Assembly: GCA_958295845.1 (NCBI GenBank)
Contig: OY282376.1
Coordinates: 4,539,022 to 4,603,021, forward strand
Reading direction: 5' to 3'
DNA: 64,000 nucleotides
Source of the DNA: Caldilineaceae bacterium
GTDB taxonomy: Bacteria; Chloroflexota; Anaerolineae; Caldilineales; Caldilineaceae
Shown here: positions 59,904-64,000 of the stretch, piece by piece
Position numbering within the stretch: the first letter of the stretch is position 1
Layout: the number at the start of each line of letters is the position of its first letter
Program-made: the position numbers and the translations under genes
Notes under the pieces: model-generated
What the model was told of the DNA's origin: nothing
The model's database searches: none
Seen by the model: only the letters and a program-made list of their open reading frames with translations

Positions 59904-60797
59904 ATGGGCGTCCCAGTGGGCATCAACACGTGGTCCCGCCACGTAACCGAACTCTTTCCCTATCTGGACCAGATCATCCATCCGTTTGATTCGCTGTGGT
60001 TTCCGGACCATGTGCAGTACAACGGTCACAATGTGGCCGAGGGCTGGACGATGGCGGTGTATGCGCTGGCGCGTTACCCGGACAAGCTGGTAGGGCACGA
60101 CGTGCTGTGCAACAGTTTTCGCAACCCGGCGCATCTGGCGAAGATGACGGCGACTGCGCAGGCGTTTTCGGGCGGTCGGGTGGTGATTGGGATCGGCGCG
60201 GGCTGGAATGAGGAAGAGTACCTTGGGTACGGCTGGCCGTTCCCGCGGGCGCGGGCGCGGATCGAGCAGCTGGACGAGGCGATCCAGATTATGCGGGCGA
60301 TGTGGACGGATACGCCGGTCAATTTTGCGGGCAAGCACTACCAGTTGGAGAACGGGTATTGCGAGCCGAAGCCGGATGTGGTGCCGCCGATCATGGTCGG
60401 GGGCGGCGGGGAGCGGTATCTGCTGCGGGTGGTGGCGGAGCGGGCGGACTGGTGGAACTGGGTGTGCAGCGACTTGGAGATGTATGCGCACAAGCAGTCG
60501 GTGCTGCAGGAGCACTGCCGCGCGGTGGGTCGGGATTACGACGAGATTTTGCAGGTGATGCACGTGAGCGTGCTGATCGCCGATAGCGAGCGGGAGTTGC
60601 ACAGGTTGAAAGAGGATCCTGAGGTGCGTCCGTCGGGTGAGGGCACGATAGAGGGGACGCCGGAACAGGTGACAGAGGCGCTGCTGCAGATTGTGGAGCA
60701 GGGTGCGGGGCGGCTCACGGTCAACATTGCGGATTCGCCGCGGGTTGAGGGATCGTTTTTGTTCGCGGCGACGGTGTTGCCGCATTTGAGTGCGTAG
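59904..60797 (+). CDS. luciferase-like monooxygenase (LLM family) flavin/F420-dependent oxidoreductase
   Basis: 297 residues from the ATG at 59904, which follows a strong GAGGAGG. TIM-barrel features of the bacterial luciferase family are present: SLWFPDHVQYN near 30, LVGHDVLCNSFRNPAHLAKM, SGGRVVIGIGAGWNEEEYLG (cofactor-phosphate region) and RARARIEQLDEAIQIMRAMW. Such enzymes use F420 or FMN; the family is strongly expanded in Chloroflexota of the SAR202 type. It lies next to a cupin and enolase-superfamily genes, which suggests a catabolic cluster for organic acids or recalcitrant compounds. The substrate is unknown. Confidence 0.93.
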   Translation: MGVPVGINTWSRHVTELFPYLDQIIHPFDSLWFPDHVQYNGHNVAEGWTMAVYALARYPDKLVGHDVLCNSFRNPAHLAKMTATAQAFSGGRVVIGIGAGWNEEEYLGYGWPFPRARARIEQLDEAIQIMRAMWTDTPVNFAGKHYQLENGYCEPKPDVVPPIMVGGGGERYLLRVVAERADWWNWVCSDLEMYAHKQSVLQEHCRAVGRDYDEILQVMHVSVLIADSERELHRLKEDPEVRPSGEGTIEGTPEQVTEALLQIVEQGAGRLTVNIADSPRVEGSFLFAATVLPHLSA

Positions 60798-60828
60798 GTT
60801 GAATGCGCTGCCACGGCGTTGTGTGCGC

Positions 60829-61965
60829 TCAGTCGGTAGCCACGGTCAGCGAGCGCACGCGCTCTTCGTCCCAGACGGCGCCCCAGCCGGGGCCGTCGGG
60901 GGGCGCGATGTGACCGTCTTCGATCAGGGGGGCGCTGAGGAGACCCCACTCCTCGCCGTCGGTGCGCAGGTCGCGGGGACCGTTTGCGCCGAAGAGTTCG
61001 AAAAAGTCGGTGTTGTCGATGCAGCAGCCGGCACTGGCATGCCCTATCCCGAAGAGGTGGCCGGGACCGTGCAGCTCGACGTTGGCGCCGTACAGTTCGG
61101 CGAAATGTGCCAGTTTGAGAACCAGGGTGAGGCCATGGCCTACCCTCGCGCGCAGGCGGTCGGTGGCGCCCTGAATGAGCCACTGGGCGGAGAGGTCCAT
61201 GTCGTGGCAGAGCCGTTCGGTGGCCATGATGGGGATGGTGAGCGTGCGGCAAAGCTCCTGGTATTGGTTCATCTTCTGTTCGTGCATCGGCTCTTCGAGC
61301 CAGACGTAGTCCAACTCCTCCATGGCAGTTCCCACTTCGATTGCTTCGCGCAGGTTGTAAGAGCAGACGGGATCGTTGAGCAGGTCGTAGCCGTCGCCGA
61401 CGGCTTTGCGCACTGCGGTGAGCAGGGGGATGTCGCCCTTGCCGCCCCTGTAGGTGTGCAGTTTGTAGGCGTTGACGCCGAAGGCGCGGCCGCGCTCGAC
61501 GTGGTCGAGGTAGCCCTGCGGGGTCAGCTCGTGGTCGGTGAGGTAGACGGGCAGGCGGTCGCGCACGCGGCCGATGAGGGCGTGGACGGGCAGGCCGGCG
61601 GCTTTGCCGATGATGTCCCAGAGGCAGTTGTCGAAGTCGCCGAACCAGCCGGGATCCTGGTAGACCCAGCGGGTGCCTTTTTGCAGCATCTGGAAGAGCC
61701 GTTCGCGGGCGAAGGGGCTTTCGCCGACGGCGTGCGTCTTGAGGATTTCGAGCTGGGCCTTGGTGATGGAGGCGGGGGCGACGCGGCCGGTGATGCCCTG
61801 GTCGGTTTCCACGTCCAGGATTTGGATCTGCATGGGGGTGGTGGTGGACAGAGGGGTATGCGTGTACTGAATGCGGCGCAGGCCGGAAGTCTGTTTCAGC
61901 CGGTAATCGGGTTGGGTGAAGGTTGGGTGTTGGAGGGTGTGGAGTTTGACGTTGGTGATTTTCAT
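60829..61965 (-). CDS. enolase-superfamily dehydratase/isomerase, mandelate racemase type, copy 1
   Basis: 378 residues, full length, with an N-terminal capping domain and a TIM barrel. The KxH motif (Lys168, His170 in AYKLHTY) occupies the place of the KxK base. Metal ligands are Asp198 (LLNDPV), Glu224 or Glu225 (WLEEPM) and Glu250 (MATERL). His299 in VELHGPG lies where the His of the second catalytic base usually is. Members dehydrate or epimerise sugar acids; the substrate is not evident. It is one of three tandem paralogues, separated by 181 and 183 bp, convergent with the LLM gene. Confidence 0.92.
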   Translation of the reverse strand: MKITNVKLHTLQHPTFTQPDYRLKQTSGLRRIQYTHTPLSTTTPMQIQILDVETDQGITGRVAPASITKAQLEILKTHAVGESPFARERLFQMLQKGTRWVYQDPGWFGDFDNCLWDIIGKAAGLPVHALIGRVRDRLPVYLTDHELTPQGYLDHVERGRAFGVNAYKLHTYRGGKGDIPLLTAVRKAVGDGYDLLNDPVCSYNLREAIEVGTAMEELDYVWLEEPMHEQKMNQYQELCRTLTIPIMATERLCHDMDLSAQWLIQGATDRLRARVGHGLTLVLKLAHFAELYGANVELHGPGHLFGIGHASAGCCIDNTDFFELFGANGPRDLRTDGEEWGLLSAPLIEDGHIAPPDGPGWGAVWDEERVRSLTVATD

Positions 61966-62030
61966 TTTAGGGGCAGTTTTTAGTGGTTAGTTTTTAGTTC
62001 TTAGTGAACTGCCGCGTACGTACCCGGCAG
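61966..62030 (+). repeat. family C heptamer repeat
   Basis: 'agtttttagtggttagttttt' with 'agttcttagtgaactgccgc', every step 7 bp. The same sequence recurs upstream of the next paralogue (63290-63330), so it was probably duplicated together with the genes. Confidence 0.8.
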
Positions 62031-62146
62031 TAGTCGACAGGTTGGTGACCACAGCGTCCGTCGAAATCCAGACCTGTGATCTTGGCTTCCTGAATGGCAC
62101 AGGTAGAATGCGCTTAGAAGCGCTCTTATGCCAGGCGTTCCCTTGT

Positions 62147-63283
62147 TCAGTCGGTCGCCACTGTGAGCGAGCGGATGCGGTCTTCGTCCCATACTGCGCC
62201 CCAGCCAGGGCCGTTGGGGGGTGCGATGTGGCCGTCTTCGATGAGGGGGGCGTTGAGCAGGCCCCACTCTTCGCCTTCGGAACGCAGGCGCTGGGGGGTG
62301 GCCGGGCCTTGCAGCTCGTAGAAGTCGGTGTTGTCGATGCAGCAGCCGGCATGAGCGTGGACGAGCCCGTAGCATCCGCCCGGCCCATTGAGCTCGACGT
62401 TTGCGCCGTAGAGCTCGGCGAAGTGGGCGAGCTTGAGGACCTGAGTGAGGCCGTAGGAGGCGCGGGCGCGCAGACGGTCGGTGGCGCCCTGGATGAGCCA
62501 CTGGGCGGTGAGGTCCATGTCGTGCATGAGACGTTCGGTGGCCATGATGGGGATGGTGAGCGTGCGGCAGAGCTCCTGGTACTGGTTCATCTTCTGTTCG
62601 TGCATAGGCTCTTCGAGCCAGATGTAGTCGAGCTCTTCCATGACCCGGCCCACTTCGATGGCTTCGCGCAGGTTGTAGGAGCAGACGGGATCGTTGAGCA
62701 GGTCGTAGTCATCGCCGACGGCTTTGCGCACGGCGGTGAGCAGGGAGATGTCGGCCTTGCCGCCTTTGTAGGTGTGCAGTTTGTAGGCGTTGACGCCGAA
62801 GGCGCGGCCGTCGTCAATGTGGTCGAGGTAGCCCTGCAGCTCCATGTCGCCGGCGGTGAGGTAGACGGGCAGGCGGTCGCGCACGCGGCCGATGAGGGCG
62901 TAGACGGGCAGCCCGGCGGCCTTGCCGGCGATGTCCCAGAGGCAGTTGTCGAATTCGCCGAACCAGCCGGGGTTCTGGTAGACCCAGCGGGTGCCTTTGT
63001 GCAGCATCTGGAAGAGCCGTTCACGGGCGAAGGGACTTTCGCCGATGGCGTGGGTCTTGAGGATGTCGAGTTGAAATTTGTCGATGGTGGAGGGGGCAAT
63101 GCGGCCGGTGATGCCTTCGTCGGTTTCGACTTCGAGGATATGCGACTGCATGGTTGTGTCGACGGTGCGGCGGGTATGCGTGTACTGGATGCGGCGCAGG
63201 CCGGGCACTTGGATGAGGCGGTGGGCTCTTGGAGGCAGGGTTGGGTGTTGGAGCGTGTGGAGTTTGACGTCGGTGATTTTCAT
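62147..63283 (-). CDS. enolase-superfamily dehydratase/isomerase, mandelate racemase type, copy 2
   Basis: 378 residues, closely related to copy 1 over the full length. The metal ligands Asp, Glu and Glu and the KxH motif are conserved (AYKLHTY, LNDPV, WLEEPM, MATERL), but the position of His299 is Asn (VELNGPGG), and the loop after it differs from copy 1 (CYGLVHAHAGCC against HLFGIGHASAGCC). It resembles copy 3 in these changes. Altered substrate or reaction is likely; an inactive paralogue is less likely, since the rest is well conserved. Copies 2 and 3 form the closer pair. Confidence 0.91.
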   Translation of the reverse strand: MKITDVKLHTLQHPTLPPRAHRLIQVPGLRRIQYTHTRRTVDTTMQSHILEVETDEGITGRIAPSTIDKFQLDILKTHAIGESPFARERLFQMLHKGTRWVYQNPGWFGEFDNCLWDIAGKAAGLPVYALIGRVRDRLPVYLTAGDMELQGYLDHIDDGRAFGVNAYKLHTYKGGKADISLLTAVRKAVGDDYDLLNDPVCSYNLREAIEVGRVMEELDYIWLEEPMHEQKMNQYQELCRTLTIPIMATERLMHDMDLTAQWLIQGATDRLRARASYGLTQVLKLAHFAELYGANVELNGPGGCYGLVHAHAGCCIDNTDFYELQGPATPQRLRSEGEEWGLLNAPLIEDGHIAPPNGPGWGAVWDEDRIRSLTVATD

Positions 63284-63287
63284 GTTA

Positions 63288-63335
63288 AGGGCAGTTATTA
63301 GTGGTTAGTTTATAGTTTTTAGTGAACTGCGGCGG
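63288..63335 (+). repeat. family C heptamer repeat
   Basis: 'gcagttattagtggttag' and 'tttatagtttttagtgaactg', heptamer series as at 61966. Confidence 0.75.
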
Positions 63336-63466
63336 AGGCACGCGGCGGTTGTGAACAGGTTGGTGAACTTGGCGTTCGCCATCAGTTTGGACTCCGGACT
63401 CGGGGGTCGTGTACGACCAAGTCCGGAGCCGCGTAGAGGCGATCTTTTGCCCGGCGTTCACATCTT

Positions 63467-64000
63467 TCAGTCGGTCGCCACCGTGAGCGAGCGGATGCGA
63501 TCTTCGTCCCAGACGGCGCCCCAGCCGGGGCCGTCGGGGGGTGCGATGTGGCCGTCTTCGATGAGGGGGGCGTTGAGCAGGCCCCATTCTTCGCCTTCGG
63601 CGCGCAGGCGCTGGGGGGTGGCCGGGCCGAGCAGCTCGTAGAAGTCGGTGTTGTCGATGCAGCAGCCGGCATGGGCATGGACGAGCCCGTAATTTCCGCC
63701 CGGCCCGTTGAGTTCGATGTTGGCGCCGTACAGTTCGGCAAAGTGGGCCAGTTTCAATGCCTGTGTCAGGCCGAAAGTGGCGCGCACGCGCAGGCGGTCG
63801 GTGGCACCCTGGATGAGCCACTGGGCGGTGAGGTCCATGTCGTGCATGAGGCGTTCGGTGGCCATGATGGGGATGGTGAGCGTGCTGCAGAGCTCCTGGT
63901 ACTGGTTCATCTTCTGTTCGTGCATGGGCTCTTCGAGCCAGATGTAGTCGAGCTCTTCCATTGCCCTGCCCACTTCGATGGCTTCGCGCAGGTTGTATGA
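63467..64000 (-). CDS. enolase-superfamily dehydratase/isomerase, copy 3, partial at the window edge
   Basis: Only the C-terminal 177 or so codons are visible; the gene starts beyond 64000. WLEEPM, MATERL and the IELNGPGG loop, with Asn in place of the His, are present, as in copy 2. The C-terminus (GEEWGLLNAPLIEDGHIAPP) is almost identical in all three copies. Its upstream part cannot be assessed. Confidence 0.9.
   Translation of the reverse strand, partial: SYNLREAIEVGRAMEELDYIWLEEPMHEQKMNQYQELCSTLTIPIMATERLMHDMDLTAQWLIQGATDRLRVRATFGLTQALKLAHFAELYGANIELNGPGGNYGLVHAHAGCCIDNTDFYELLGPATPQRLRAEGEEWGLLNAPLIEDGHIAPPDGPGWGAVWDEDRIRSLTVATD

Overview
This window looks like a fragment of a GC-rich Chloroflexota genome, probably a Caldilinea- or SAR202-like lineage and possibly from a sponge- or particle-associated bacterium. 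That placement is inferred from gene content: several secreted fibronectin type III (FnIII) proteins, an LRR protein, a tandem cluster of enolase-superfamily enzymes beside a luciferase-like monooxygenase, duplicated Opp/Dpp-type importers, ClpC, MreB and Uma2 proteins. No rRNA is present to test it. Most genes lie on the minus strand.

Layout. 1-2.4 kb: a 228-bp tandem repeat, one small gene and a dense array of G-rich repeat modules. 2.5-9 kb: a 1777-residue secreted protein with 17 FnIII domains, and a small secreted protein of an unrecognised family. 9.9-13.6 kb: an L,D-transpeptidase and two tandem Uma2 genes, one ending early at an in-frame TAG. 13.9-19 kb: a MacAB-like export locus (adaptor, ATPase, FtsX/MacB permease) followed by an SH3 lipoprotein, with a 97-bp tandem repeat inside the locus. 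19.6-27 kb: two 5-domain FnIII proteins, a beta-hydroxyacid dehydrogenase, a small membrane protein and a paralogue of the unrecognised secreted family. 27.4-32.5 kb: clpC, rpsA and ridA, with clear terminators. 32.8-38.7 kb: an accessory island with a truncated and an intact IS3-family element, a second decayed IS3-family element, an unusual tRNA-Gly(GCC), and a secreted FnIII-LRR-zincin protein. 39-43 kb: a Cys/Met-metabolism PLP enzyme, mreB and a lone TnpB. 43-54.8 kb: nine same-strand genes encoding two oligopeptide-type importer modules that share one pair of ATPases. 55.7-64 kb: a DUF255 thioredoxin-fold protein, an aminoglycoside-phosphotransferase-like kinase, a cupin, an LLM-family oxidoreductase, and three tandem enolase-superfamily genes, the last cut by the window edge.

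The most unusual property is the intergenic DNA. At least four repeat families fill it: (A) 'tccacggagggc/tccgcggaggac' modules, (B) 'ggggattcttggatt' modules, (C) heptamer repeats of the AGTGGTY/AGGGGTC/AGTTTTT type, and (D) a ~120-bp element able to fold into a three-way junction. Every copy I could find is in the same orientation on the + strand, whatever the direction of the neighbouring genes. Family C has entered coding sequence, supplying C-termini and stop codons for several genes and a linker in a lipoprotein. Other items worth a look: the FnIII-LRR-zincin protein, a solute-binding protein whose lobes appear circularly permuted, hairpins after both solute-binding-protein genes, and loss of the presumed catalytic His in two of three enolase-superfamily paralogues.
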